From assembly GCA_021234155.1 (NCBI GenBank), contig JAJEKV010000104.1, forward strand, positions 1,865,900 through 1,929,899: a stretch of 64,000 bases of DNA, given 5' to 3'. The position numbers and the translations under genes are program-made. Under the pieces are notes generated by a model that saw nothing but the letters and a program-made list of their open reading frames with translations, had not been told where the DNA came from and ran no database searches. The number at the start of each line of letters is the position of its first letter. The first letter of the stretch is position 1. Below are positions 10,700 to 22,197 of this stretch, in pieces. Source of the DNA: Isoetes taiwanensis (Eukaryota > Streptophyta > Lycopodiopsida > Isoetales > Isoetaceae).

Positions 10700-13260
10700 T
10701 CCCTTAGAATAGCACTTCTCTTTCAAAATAAGGCCTGAGATCCTTACCATTTCTGGGATTAGACAACAATTCCCCTCTTGGAGTCATCAAGTAGAAAGCC
10801 CCATCTGGTACCTCTTTATCAATCAGAAGTGGGCCTTCCCATGGGGTTGAAATTTGGGTAGATGCTTCTTAGTGGTCCTGCACAACACCAATTGCCCTTC
10901 CTCAAATGGATTGACAACCTGTAACTTGTCTTTGATAAGCTTTACTTTTGTTTATGCCTCATATTGACGTCTGCTGCTTCTTATCTCATCTCTTACAATA
11001 GCAGTAAATCATCCATCCTATTATGCACTTGAGTTGGAATTGGAACTTCTTCTAAATTCTCATAATAAAGTAGCTCCATAAATGAACACAAAGGAATGTT
11101 TAAATGAATAGGCATTACAGCTTGCACTCCATAAACCAATTCAAATGGTGTAAATCTTGTAGCCAACTTATAAGTATACCTAAAACTCCATAAGGCACCA
11201 GTCAAAGCTTCATGCCAATTTCTTTAATTATCCTTCACTGTTTTAGCCAAGATAGCTTTCAAAATTTTGTTAGTAGATTCAGCTTGCCCATTTCCCTGTG
11301 GATAATAAGCGGAATCTTGCACATATTGAACATCAATCTTTTCTGTTAACTGAACTACTACTTTTCCAATGAAATGAGTTCCCCGATCAGACAAAAGATG
11401 GTTGGACACCAAACTGAGAAATCAAATTGTGATAAAAAAAGCTTACTGTGGTACTTTCTGTAGCATGCTTTGCTAGAATTGCTTCTACCCACTTTGTAAA
11501 CATACATGTGGCTGCCAATATATACTTATGACCTTTGAAAGATGGAGGATTGATAGGCCCAATGTAATCCAATCCCCACATATGAAATGGACCGACACTC
11601 AAAATAGGATGGAATGGCATATTATTATGGCCTGTTAACTGCTTGTGCCTCTGACACTCTTCACATTTGGTCACAAAGTCTCTAGTATCTTTGTACAGAG
11701 TTGGCTAATAATATCCCTAATGAAGGATCTTCCTAGCTGTTGTTCTGGCTGCAAAATCTCCCTGACAATCATGTGCTTACTGCAACAATCATGAGTTTGT
11801 TGACCAGCAACACGCCTTAATAAGAGACCTTCCATATTTCTCTTATAAAGAATAGCCTCATGCACATAACCAGCTGCTTGTACTCTCGGAGCTTGCTTTT
11901 CTTGCTTTGAAAATGATGAAGGATAAGTCTGATCTTGTAAATATCTGTATATATTAGCATATCAAAGATCCACAGTCTCAATGAACCCTTGTAGTACTCC
12001 ATTATCCTGAAATGCTATTTGCTGTTCTGTTTCCTTTTCTATTTCAGCACCACTACTCAAATAGGCACTTGGATTATGAGCTCCCTGAGCCATCTTAATA
12101 TAATTCAACTCAAATTCTTGTATGATAAGAGCCCATCTTGTAAACTTAGGATTTTGTACAGTCTTGTTGTAAATGCATGGCAATGGGTTTACATCCATAT
12201 GAATATAAACATAATGTACATATATTGAATTTCATTGTGAAGGAAGAAGATAATGTCTAAATTTGTTCAAGGCCCACTTCAATGCCAACCCAAGATGCTC
12301 CACGTGAGTCCATTTTTGCTCTTGTGGAGTTAACAGCCTGCTAGCATAGTAATTCACGTCATAATGTTCTTGCTGATTTTTCTGACATAGTGTGACAGCC
12401 AAAGCTTGCTCCCAAATTGTAAAGAATAAATGAAATGGCTCATTCGTTCTTGGAGGAATCAGCAAAGTTATCTCTTTCAATTGTTCAAGGCACCATTCAA
12501 ATGCTTCTTGAGCGTCCTCCTTCCATCTAAAATTCTTTTTTTGCTTCATATAATTCACAAGCTTCATGACTTCAGCCTTTACTTGCGGCTATACCCATTC
12601 TCCTCTGAGCTTGTTGTACTGGTTTTGATCCTTGTTTCAAATCAATGGTATGAACCACAGCCTCTGGTGGAATGCCTTTCAATTCTTTGTAATTTGTTGC
12701 CAAAACATCCCTGAATTCTCTCAACAAATATATTAAATCACGTTCCTCCTCTTGAGTAAGATCTCACTTCTTCTTGATTTCCTTGAGAAATATTGATGTT
12801 CTTGACTGAACGTGGTGACTGTGATGAATGTGGTGCATGTGATGACAATTTGGTGAATGTAGTGACTGTAGTGACTGTGATGAATGTGGTGCAGGTGGTG
12901 AATGTGGCGCATGTGGTGACTATGATGAATGTGGTGCATGTGGTGAAAAAACCTGAAACTGATCCATGAGTTATTGACACACCAACAAAGAGTCTCCAAT
13001 AATAGATCAAATCAATGCGCTTCTTCTTTGCCAGAGTCATCCCTTCAATAAGTGCATAATATTCAGCCTCATTATTACTGCTTGTATTGCATGTCATACT
13101 CAATGTAACAATCTTCTTCTTAGGTCCATATATCAGAAGTACTCCTACATCCCCATAATTTTGAGCTTAGAGAATGCACCATCAAAATACATTTGTCCTT
13201 CCATAGTGGGCTGATTTCTGTTCATCCCATCCATGTTCTGGCGCTTCTCGATGGAATGTA
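10700..13260 (-). pseudogene. Tat-like gypsy pol relic with archaeal-type RNase H
   Basis: Reading the minus strand from 13260 down, an RNase H of the archaeal/plant-Tat type comes first (MYFDGAFSK, then SSNNEAEYYALIEGMTLAKK, then GDSLLVCQ), followed by a 9-bp minisatellite. Next is the linker that precedes RT (LLREFRDVLATNYKELKGIPP near 12720-12660). The RT palm is absent: the frame passes straight to the RNase H connection (KKNFRWKEDAQEAFEWC, 12567-12232). Integrase follows with CEECQRHKQL (about 11660), WGLDYIGPI (about 11580), SDRGTHF (about 11390) and PQGNGQAESTNKIL (about 11300), and the C-terminal WEGP/LRPYFE part to about 10700. The catalytic D in ATDYF-type context is ATCMF. Frames are broken repeatedly. 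No flanking LTRs were found. Confidence 0.88.
12825..12955. repeat. 9-bp minisatellite inside the pol relic
   Basis: About 13 degenerate units of GTGGTGAAT/GTGGTGACT/GTGATGAAT type lie between the archaeal-type RNase H and the RT linker. On the minus strand they would read as Thr/Phe/His-rich repeats. Confidence 0.8.
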
Positions 13261-14990
13261 GCAACATTTTGGAAAAGAAATCCATATCATGGTTTCATCC
13301 TCGCTGGGATAAAATTTCTAATGTGATTCAAGAGGTGCATTTCTGGTATCTCTGGAAGTTGCAATAAGAATTGTGAGAGGGAAAGGGGGGAGGTTTTGAA
13401 TGTTTCAACCAGACTGAGTGCTCTGGTTAGGCTATCTAGTGTGAATGGCCATGACCAAGGTCGTGGCAAAAGAACTTCAAGTATTCCAAGGTCATGGTCA
13501 AATCCCATGAAGGAATTCAAATTTAAGGTCATATAGCAATAGAGCTCTTTCTAACAGCACATTCTTTATCAGCTTCATTTACATCCTGTATCATTTTTCT
13601 CTATAGGTTGTTTCTTCTGATCGAGATGCCTTCGAAGTAGCTAGGAAAAAAATAGAAACAAAACTTTTTGAAGCATCCTCAACCATTCTTGCCTTGATGG
13701 AACACTTTTGCAATCTAGAATGACGACATCATATGCTCTTTCTAGATCAAATATGCAAGGCGACCTGCATATTTGATCTAAAAAGAGCATTATTCATCTT
13801 TGGAATTGGAGTTGAACATTGTGATTGTGAGGCTTTATCATAATTCCATATATTCTCAGCAGTGCTCTTTGGCACTTGAACTTTCATGGTAGATTTGCAT
13901 CGCAACGCAAATAGTCACCCCGATTTTTCTCCTGATCTTGATCTTGACCTAAATTGATTAAAAAACGAATATGCTCCAGCTTAAAGAGGGCGTGAAATCG
14001 GTTATTTTGAAGTGAAGCAAAAAGGCATGGAAAAGGTGATGAAGGAGATTGAAATAGCTTATTTTTAGTCTGGACAGAGCCACAATGTATAAAGCAATAT
14101 GTATAAAGCAACAATGGCCTTGCCTTGATTTGGAATAGCCCCTTTTTCCTTTTACTTTTTCCCTGTCTCTATTTCCTTTTTTTTTTTTTTTTTAACAATG
14201 AGGCATATTTTGCAACTTGATTGTATGATCGTCAGAAATGGTAGCTTTCTCCATATGACATCGAACAATGCTCTAGAATTCTATTGCTCATGATTTTGTT
14301 AGACGCAAGCAACTACCATGATGTATTTGATAGTCCTCCAAAATTTACTCCGTCAAACAACCTCCAGATGCATATGTAGGAAAGCTAGATTATTTAACTT
14401 GGCCATTCTTATTTTTAGCATCGAAAAGAGCATAAGCATTTCTCTTTGGGCTTAGATTTTCCTCTTATGGTGCTCAGAATGGAATGAAGGGCTAAACATG
14501 TTCATGGATTCGGATTTAGCATTAGATTTCAGCATTTTTCTATATGCCTCAGTTTGCTTGAGAAAACTCATGGGTGTGGATAATCATCTTACTAAATCTA
14601 ACCAAAAAATATCTTAATGAAACACAAATATATTATGCCTATTGGCCATTGGTGTAGATAAACAGTCCTGTTTCGACAAGCACTTGCCACTCAATGCCAC
14701 CAAACTAAATTATAACCTACATTCACTTTCATATTTTGTATACACTACATAATCACATAATAAAAAACGCTTCTTTTTATCAACAATCACATAAACATAT
14801 TTTCCATAAATAATATCTTTACACGCGTCAGCTATTGCATTTACAATGTCATACCTAAAGTGGCCATTCATAACTCATCTTTCCTAATGGCAAAATTAAA
14901 CTAGGTATATTCCTAGCTATGAACTAGAGGATGTGCAAACTCTATGAAGTTGAGAAGCTGCAAACATTCACGCTCTATCTAGGCTAAGGG
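13261..14990. other. No gene recognised
   Basis: AT-rich sequence with short frames only. A T-run lies near 14179-14194, and a near-palindrome (TTTCTAGATCAAATATGCAAG opposed by its complement) lies at about 13740-13790. I see no protein family. Confidence 0.4.
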
Positions 14991-14991
14991 T

Positions 14992-15240
14992 ACCTTCACA
15001 CCCGCCGTTAAGTTAGGATTTCGTTAAGCTTTTAACGGTTTTTAGATTCACACTACAGGTTAGGTTAGTGTTTCGTTAAGTTAAATAATTAGTATTCCGT
15101 TAATTTTTTTAACCTAAAATCGCTAACCCAAACGACCTTCAGACCAGTTTGCTTTAGGTTAACGAATTTAACAGAAAATTAACGCAAAAATAAAAATGAA
15201 CTAAAAATTAAAGTGACCTTCCGAGGTCACTTTAACCTCG
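14992..15240. repeat. GTTAAG/CTTAAC-rich repeat, left member of an inverted pair
   Basis: Its outer end contains CACCCGCCGTTAAGTTAGGA, found as reverse complement near 19016-19036. The body is full of GTTAAC-like strings and shares the order CAGAC(C/T)AG, TTAGGTTA, then AAATAAAAATG with the reverse complement of 18725-19062. The two members are diverged. This looks like a MITE or a terminal region of a larger element. Confidence 0.6.
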
Positions 15241-15650
15241 GTTATTATTCCGGAGCTGGAGCTCGGTGGCGACGGCGACGGCTTTAGAGGAAGCAAGAAG
15301 CGGCTATGAAATACAGCTACGGATTTATTCTCTTGCTCTTGCCTATTCATTCTCTCATCAGGTGATTCTTATTTTTTCTTCTTTTCCTTTCTTCTTAATT
15401 ATCTAGACACCAACCATAAACTCGACCTCAACCTGACAATCTGCACTGGGGTTGGAGCTGCCTAGATCGTCCAGCTATTGAAAACGTGCGGGTTTGAAAG
15501 AGATGCCACGTTTTTGTCCAGTTCAAATTCCTGTAGATCTCACATTCTCGAAAATCGGTGCATATCTTGATTGGACCTGCTTCTAATCCCTTGTGGGGTT
15601 TTTTGTTGGTCTGTTTGTTTTTCGCTTGCACTGTAACAGTCTATTTTATC

Positions 15651-16470
15651 CTAGTCTATCAATTCTGTGCTACCATTATATGTGTCTTCCCTTAGGGCAG
15701 AAACTTTACTAGATAATGTCTTTGCAGATAGAGAAGTGCTCGACCTAAGATTCTTTGCCCAATTGTATCTTTCAAAGCAATCTTGGGCAGGGCTTAACAT
15801 TCCTCTTCCGTTCAGTAAAGGACAGACTATGTTGCTTCCAAATTTTGGTCCCTTGTTCATTTTTGGTCCTGTTTCCTCCAAATCTCTGGCCACCATAGGC
15901 TTTGACTTCTCACATTTTCTTGTCAATTTCTGCATGGAACTTTTTTTTCTATGAGTCTTTTCTAGAGGCCCCACCTGAGAACAGGATGTTTGCAGAAATT
16001 TGGCAGAAACTGCTTTACTTTTAGACATTTTCTTTTGTGCCTGCAGCTTATTCTCAGGTAAATTGTTCGTTAACCTAAGGGCCACCTGTGAACAGAGAGA
16101 GGAGTGGTTTTCTTTTAGTTCTTTCATTTGCTTGCTTGCTTTCTGTACCTGCAAACCTGCAAGCCTCTGACCGAGGACTAAAATCTCTTTTCGAAGTTCC
16201 TCCTCAAGTTGATATTCAAGCTCATCTTCCAAGTCAGTCTTAACCTTCGCAACAGAGCTCTCCATATCAAAATCTGGCATGGACCCAATGCTCTCCGGGA
16301 TGCTTATCCAAGTTACTTCTAGCCAAATATGATTTTGGAGTAGGTACTTCAATTGTAACAGTACCATCTTTGGGCATAGATGTAACTACATTTACACTCA
16401 AACCAGCCTCGTTATCCAATCTTGAATGCAAGACGATGCAGCGCATCTTAACACTACCAAGCTCTCAGGT
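15651..16470 (-). pseudogene. Unknown coiled-coil protein fragment
   Basis: A 238-codon minus-strand frame (16367-15651) has a charged, probably coiled segment (KVKTDLEDELEYQLEEELRK), then Lys/Gln-rich and basic parts (KKMSKSK, HRKKSSMQK). An upstream segment in another frame (LDNEAGLSVNVVTSMPKDG, then PTPKSYLARSNLDKHPGE) appears to continue it, so there is a frameshift near 16285. The acidic heptad region faintly recalls POLAR-like plant proteins, but I would not name it. It sits beside PLD-like exons on the same strand and within the 15.0-19.06 kb inverted bracket, which suggests a captured gene fragment. Confidence 0.5.
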
Positions 16471-16599
16471 GATCTGCAATCTTGTTCGTGGAAATCCAAT
16501 AACTAAGTGGAGACCTGTAATATGAAAATCCAATAACTAAGTGTCTTCATAATGTAACAAATTGTCTTACAGTGTCTGTAGGCACATTTTCATGGACAT

Positions 16600-17043
16600 A
16601 CTTGCACCGCTTTTCGGAACTGAGAATGCGCGACCAGCATGGCAATTTGCGACTGACTTGTCACTGCTTATCAAACACAGTCTTAGTGAACACGCTTGCA
16701 TTTAAAGATGTTAAGGTCCATAGGTTATGGAAATAAATTTCAGCACGCGATGCTAATTCTGAACAGTTGGCAATGTACATGCCAAGCTCCTTTACCTGTA
16801 ATTTTAGAACATCAACCAGAGAAACCACATTTTTGGCTTATGATCTTATTAAAAGGGCATGAAAAAGAACATTTCTAGTAGCTTACATGACGTTTATCTG
16901 CTATCCACAATTTGGTATGTACTATTCCAGCGCCAAACCAGTCATCAAGCAAAAGGGTTCTGTTATGAACATTTGGTCTTCCAGATGCAAGCTGAGCAGA
17001 TTCAGTGTCATAATCTGGTGAGAAACCTGAGTGCTGGACGATC
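16600..17043 (-). pseudogene. PLD3/4-like phosphodiesterase fragment (HKD family)
   Basis: Two exons with plausible splice sites lie on the minus strand. Exon 17043-16887 (after CTAACAG, before GTAAGC) encodes a segment ending VHTKLWIADKRH, which contains a complete HxKxxxxD catalytic motif. Exon 16795-about 16600 (after ATTACAG) encodes VKELGMYIANC, YFHNLWTL, NASVFTKTVFDK, then an in-frame stop and VSRKLPCWS, matching the region that follows the second HKD motif in PLD3/PLD4-type proteins. The N-terminal half of the protein is not present. The stop and truncation make it a pseudogene. Retained introns argue for DNA-level duplication rather than retroposition. Confidence 0.78.
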
Positions 17044-17576
17044 CTGTTAGAGGATGAGCACATGAAAAACTAAGAGGGGGCTAAGCTAAATAATGCAATG
17101 CTTGTTTATCACATACCTGATAGGTATTTTTCGGTCTGCAGCGGCCTTGTTACTGTCTTTGCAGCAGTCTCTCATATCTTTATGTCCACATTTAAACTAT
17201 TATCTGATAAGGTCATCTGTTTTTCCTTGTTGGTGTTACTTTCCATGTTAAATTCCACAACATTTCTGTTGTCTGAACTATGGGATATTGTATGTAGTGC
17301 TAGTTACATTTGTTTGTATATATCTTAATCTGTGGGCTTTTATGAATCTGGACACATATGACCAATTGTTGCAGTCCCTTGATGGAGTCTGTTACATTCT
17401 TGTGAACATGATATTATTTTCTGAAGCCTGTTGCAAGCTGTAGAATCAAAACCAGCATCTTACATTTTGGAAACATTAAAAACATTAGGATACAAAACCT
17501 TAAGGCACTTCTATTAGGCACTTCTACTAGTTGATCTGCATAAGATATGTTTTTGATGTATATCCCATGTAAGCAG

Positions 17577-18210
17577 ATATGGAGGTGGTATGAGTTCATC
17601 AAAAGCTGCATTAGAAAGTGACACAAGGGTATATATATGATTTTCCATCCCCTCATCTTATGTTGGCTACCCTATCTTATCTTGTCATTTTTGAAGTGTT
17701 CTTTAGTCCTGGGTCTGATTTTCTAGGCCATGTAGGTTCTTGCATTGAAGCTGGAAGGAAGTACAACATCAGAGTAATACAATTTCAGCAGGTATTGTTT
17801 TCATGTGATTTTCCTTGGTGGAGAAATTGCGCAACTGAAATTTGCTTACTTGCATTTGCCAGGAGCAGAGCAGCTAAAGCTATAGGGTTTATTGATGACA
17901 TGATAAACTATTCAACTGCCAGTGCTCCTTTGCAAAAAGAGCTTCAAGCAGGTTTAACTTCTCATCCTGTCTGTGAATTACAAACAAGACACAAACATAC
18001 TTAAGCAAGTTGAAATTTATTATTTTTAATGTGTAGAGGGACGTAGGGAATGCAACAGCTTTTCTATCATCCTCATTGGCATCGGCAATCACAGGAACTA
18101 TTTTCTATGTGGACAATGGGTTGCACACAATGGGTCTTGCAATAGATAGCCCAACAGTTTCAAGAGCTGCTTCAGCAACTGAGAAAACAGAAGTTGCAGC
18201 AACTAGATAA
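17577..18210 (+). pseudogene. Plastid enoyl-ACP reductase fragment (3' exons)
   Basis: Four short exons match the C-terminal part of plant NADH-dependent enoyl-[acyl carrier protein] reductase, a fatty-acid synthase type II enzyme of plastids. They are 17577-17628 (YGGGMSSSKAALESDTR), 17736-17791 (EAGRKYNIRV), 17863-17951 (SRAAKAIGFIDDMINYS, then APLQKELQ) and about 18037-18210 ([29 protein letters not shown], stop at 18208). Introns are about 70-110 bp with GT/AG ends. In exon 2 two single-base losses (after VLA, and before the NTISAG equivalent) shift the frame. The 5' two thirds of the gene, including the NAD-binding part, are missing. It is on the opposite strand to the adjacent PLD fragment. 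Confidence 0.85.
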
Positions 18211-18594
18211 TCAATTAGTTATTTGCATATCACCATCGGAAGTACTATTCATCACTTCATGTAGATCATTTTTGTAAATATGGATTTATCAACAAAAGAA
18301 TATCCATGGGGGAGTTTTTCTCCAGCTTATATTGCACAATGGAAATATCTTTATAGGATGCTGAGACTCGAGCTTAAAGTTTGTCATCTATTATTTTCGG
18401 TGATCCATTTTTCTGCCCCCCATTGGGAGAAGCAGGTTTGCAAATGGTAGATTCAAATAATGTCCACCTTTATTTTTTAGTAATGTGTGCTTGATGAGGT
18501 CCCTAAGCCCAATTTCTGGGAGACTATTTGGTTGCTAGACCCAGCCTTGTTTAACAAATATCCTAGTAAGCAACCACTAATCAACTATCTCAAA

Positions 18595-18680
18595 TCGTTG
18601 TAACACTACACTTTTAGTCCCTTAATAATGGCTTAAGTCGTTGTAACACTACACTTTTAGTCCCTTAATAGTTGCTTAAG
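18595..18680. repeat. 43-bp tandem duplication
   Basis: Two adjacent copies (18595-18637 and 18638-18680) begin TCGTTGTAACACTACAC and differ at a few bases near the end. Confidence 0.9.
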
Positions 18681-18724
18681 GGTGGGTTGGCACAAGAAGA
18701 GGACAATTGTTTGAAGCACCATAG

Positions 18725-19062
18725 AAAATAAAAATAAAACTTAACGGAAGTATGTGCGAAGGTATTGCTATTAGCATGGCACCTATTCGAAGAAATTGTA
18801 GTTAGTATTAAGTTAGCGCTAACTTAACTAAGGCAAGTGCGAACACATTTTTATTTTATCGTTAAGTTAAAAAAAAATAACCTAACTTGTTCTAGTCTGA
18901 AAGGATTTAACTAGTTTCCGTTAGGTTAAAGTCTTAACGGAAAGTTAACTTAGTCTTGGTGCGAACATAAAAGTCTTTTATAAGTTTAACTGGCAGTTAA
19001 AAAAAATTAACTTATTCCTAACTTAACGGCGGGTGCATTTAAGTCCATTTAACGGCGGGTAC
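18725..19062. repeat. GTTAAG/CTTAAC-rich repeat, right member of an inverted pair
   Basis: The reverse complement of this segment resembles 14992-15240. Both carry CACCCGCCGTTAAGTTAGGA at their outer ends. A second partial copy of the end (AACGGCGGGTAC) follows at about 19050-19062. Together the two members bracket about 4 kb of gene fragments. Confidence 0.6.
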
Positions 19063-20298
19063 ATAACTTAAGTCCATTTAAGTTATGGCCATCAATCTTT
19101 TACATATCATGCTAAATAACTCCATAGATAAAAATGTCACTAAATAAAGTGACCACACACAATCTGACTCAAACTTAAAACACACTAGTGACATTCTTAC
19201 ACCATATTAACAATGCAATGGCCCAATCTCATACTTGAGTTGAAGTTTTAAGGAGGGAGTAATGGCCGAGACCTGGCCCGACACAGGCCATTATATGCCG
19301 AAACGGCCTTCTCTCGGCCATTACCCGACGTAAAGGTCCACTGCAGGCAATTTCGCCCACCACGTGTGCGATGACGTGGCAGAGGTATAAAATCTTTTTT
19401 CTTGATGTCGGCTTTCTTTTTTCTGCATTATCGTCGAACTCCGGCGATGGCGATCTGTCTTTCTCTGAGTTCAGCTATGTCGCTCGTTGGTTTTTGGCCA
19501 GTGTTGGGCTTCAACCTGCTGTTGCTACTTGCTAACGGGGTTTGGCGAAGTTTGGCGATTTTTTGAGATGTTTTGAGAAGTTTCTTGACAAGTTTTGTGA
19601 TTTTTTGATCTGCGGCTATGACGCTTGTTGCTTTCTTGTCCGGCAATGTAGAGAGGTTTCTTGCATGTTCTTGATAAAACTTGTTGCATGTAAGTTTTAA
19701 CTTGCTTTTTCCTTGTTTGTCGTTGGCAAGTGTTTGGAGGCGCCGATCTTCGCAATGGTAATCTTAGATTACTTTGTCAATATTCTAACATCATTCTGTT
19801 TTTTTCTTGCAGGTTTCCTTGGAGATCATTTTTTTTTAATTTCTGGAATGAAGATCACTGATCTTGTACGTCAGAACCTTTGAATGCAATGGAATTTGTT
19901 TTTTTGAAAAACTTGTATTGCTATTGAAGTTTAGACGTAATTTCTTTGTATTGTTACTGTACTTAAGCTGGAAAAACTTCTATTGTTTCAAAACTTAAAA
20001 AACAAGGTGCTGCGCACGAGGGGTTGCCCTCCAGTGCCCATGGTTTCTGTTTCATCATTTTGTGCCGAGTTCTTTTCGTTTGTCATAGGGTGTCATTTTC
20101 TTAGGGCAGGAGTTTTGTTTATGAAGCTATGCCATCGTCATCTAGAACCATTTTTCTACTCTAAAAGTTGCATGACCCTAAAAGAGTTCCAAGCAAAAAG
20201 TCTTCACCTTGAAAGAATTCCAAGACTCGTACATCACATATACATCTTTTATTTATCATCTCATGAGGAAACTTCAAACTATGCAATTATATTCACAC
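19063..20298. other. No gene recognised
   Basis: Sequence without a recognised family. The string GGAAAAACTTCTATTGTTTC near 19971 recurs near 28958, in each case close to a GGGTTGCCC- or GGGGCAACCC-type string, so a dispersed element may be present. Confidence 0.4.
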
Positions 20299-20909
20299 AT
20301 CATCCATCATTACAGTATTAGGTAATGTTTATATGTACACCCCTACACCATCCTTAAGGCCCCGAAGGGGCCAAAATTTTTTTTACTCAACACAAACCAT
20401 TAACATTATTAACACAAACCATTGCATTTGACACATTTAAATAAAAATTCCCCTTAAACCCCCTTTGGTTTGGGTGCATATTCACACGGGGGGTTACTCT
20501 GCGCAACGAGAGCTGTCGGATGGGCATATTTGCCATTTATTCCAAGATCTGGACCGTACAGAGCGATCCTCGTTTGTGGGGTATGCATGTACAAGTTTTT
20601 GTATACCGTATATTAAAATTTGCAAAATACTATAAGGTTTGAGAGAATGTACTTAATGGTGTTAATTTTGTACACGTATTGTAAAAATTTTGGGGCTCTC
20701 GCTGCCCTACGTAACCCCCCGTGTGAATATGCACCCAAACCAAAGGGGGTTTAAGGGGGGTTTTTATTTAAATGTGTCAAATGCAATGGTTTGTGTTAAT
20801 AATGTTAATGGTTTGTGTTGAGTAAAAAAAATTTTGGCCCCTTCGGGGCCTTAAGAATGGTGTAGGGGTGTACATATAAACATTACCTAATACTGTAATG
20901 ATGGATGAT
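20299..20909. mobile_element. Foldback/MITE-type element with ~214-bp inverted arms
   Basis: The left arm (20299 to about 20512) and right arm (about 20696-20909) are reverse complements over nearly their whole length. They start ATCATCCATCATTACAG and run through ACACCCCTACACCAT, the hairpin GGCCCCGAAGGGGCC and CCAAACCAAAGGGGG to CACGGGGGGTTAC. The centre is only about 180 bp and has no coding signal. The arms are highly similar, so the element is recent or kept alike by gene conversion. I could not fix a target duplication. Confidence 0.85.
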
Positions 20910-21347
20910 ATATCATAGCCTCACAAATCTAACAAACTAGAGGTGCTCAATTTATGGAAACAAAAACATTGCATAGAATTAGACATATAATATTATACCA
21001 ATACCAATATTAATACAATATTAATACATGAGGTAGTATGTGATAATAGAACTAATAATGAACAATTCTTACACATGAGACATTCTATTTCTGTGATGCC
21101 AAATTGCCGATCAATCAAGCCATTGGTTAAATTCATTGCCACCTATATTGACCAGTGCTAAGTTGCAGTTAGAAACTGATGAACCCTCTTTCGAGGTTCG
21201 ATATGGCACTGTTAATTTGACCAGCAGGTTGCTAACGGCAAACTGCTTCCATACATGCATACATACATGCTTTTCATACTACCGCGTTAAACAAGAAGGA
21301 ACAATTGAATATTCAAAGTCTGGATGATTTACACTGGGATGAGTGTA

Positions 21348-21450
21348 GTTCCGGTCAATTATATCTTTAGGTACATTGGAATCTCGTGCAAGCTGCATTA
21401 ATGCAGCAAGTGCGGAATTTGTACTTGGATTCGGTCCCCCTTCTCGTACC
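21348..21450 (-). pseudogene. YebC/TACO1-like single exon
   Basis: On the minus strand a TTTCTTGCAG acceptor is followed by an exon encoding VREGGPNPSTNSALAALMQL and DSNVPKDIIDRN. This matches the conserved region of YebC/PmpR/TACO1 proteins (organellar translation activators or regulators), where VK.GG.DP..N..L and VPKD.I.R are typical. The continuation after DRN is not family-like and no good donor site is seen, so this is an orphan exon. No other exon of the gene was found nearby. Confidence 0.65.
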
Positions 21451-22115
21451 CTGCAAGAAACCCCAGATGTGGCCCAATAACCAAGAAGTCTAGAGTTAAC
21501 ATTCAAATTCTGATTTATCACTCCATTTTCTTTAAAACGTTCCCTAGGGGGCATTACCATCTTAGCCTAAGATTTCTGAGCAAACAAGACCATTCATACT
21601 CTTAAACACAGTATAAACCACCAGATCCATTTGTTTTCCTAAGGTATTCCTAGTGCTCCTCTTTATCCACAAAAAAATGAAAACTTAGTGGGATGTATGA
21701 AGTGTTGCTTCTAAATAATGAAACTTGGATATCAGGAGATGCAGCACTATCTTCCACTGTAATTAAGCATCTCTTCGCTTCTGGGATTCCAAATAACAAA
21801 AGTTGGATGTGCAAATGCTTCAATTTGAAAAGGACACTAACAAGTCCTTTCACATTGTGTTAGTTTCTTGTATGGATCCAATCCCTTGCTTCGATCAATG
21901 CTCATCATCCCGCTACTGTAAACAATTGTGGCTTTTCTTAACTACTACCTAACAGAGTCTCATCTGCAAGGATGTATCATGGTTCAGACGGACACTATTT
22001 TTGTGCATAAAAAACAATGGTTTGAATATGACAAGCTAACTTTCACGAAAGGAGAATATTTAATCTGCTTCAAATCGCAGTAATACGGAAGTTGGCTTCA
22101 GTCTGAGGATGAAAC

Positions 22116-22197
22116 AGATTGTATTGGAGCTCCACTCCCATAATGAAAAAAGTTCTAGATTGTATTGGAGCTCCACTCCCATAATGAAAAAAGTTCT
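22116..22197. repeat. 41-bp tandem duplication
   Basis: Two perfect adjacent copies (22116-22156, 22157-22197) begin AGATTGTATTGGAGCTCCAC. Confidence 0.92.
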
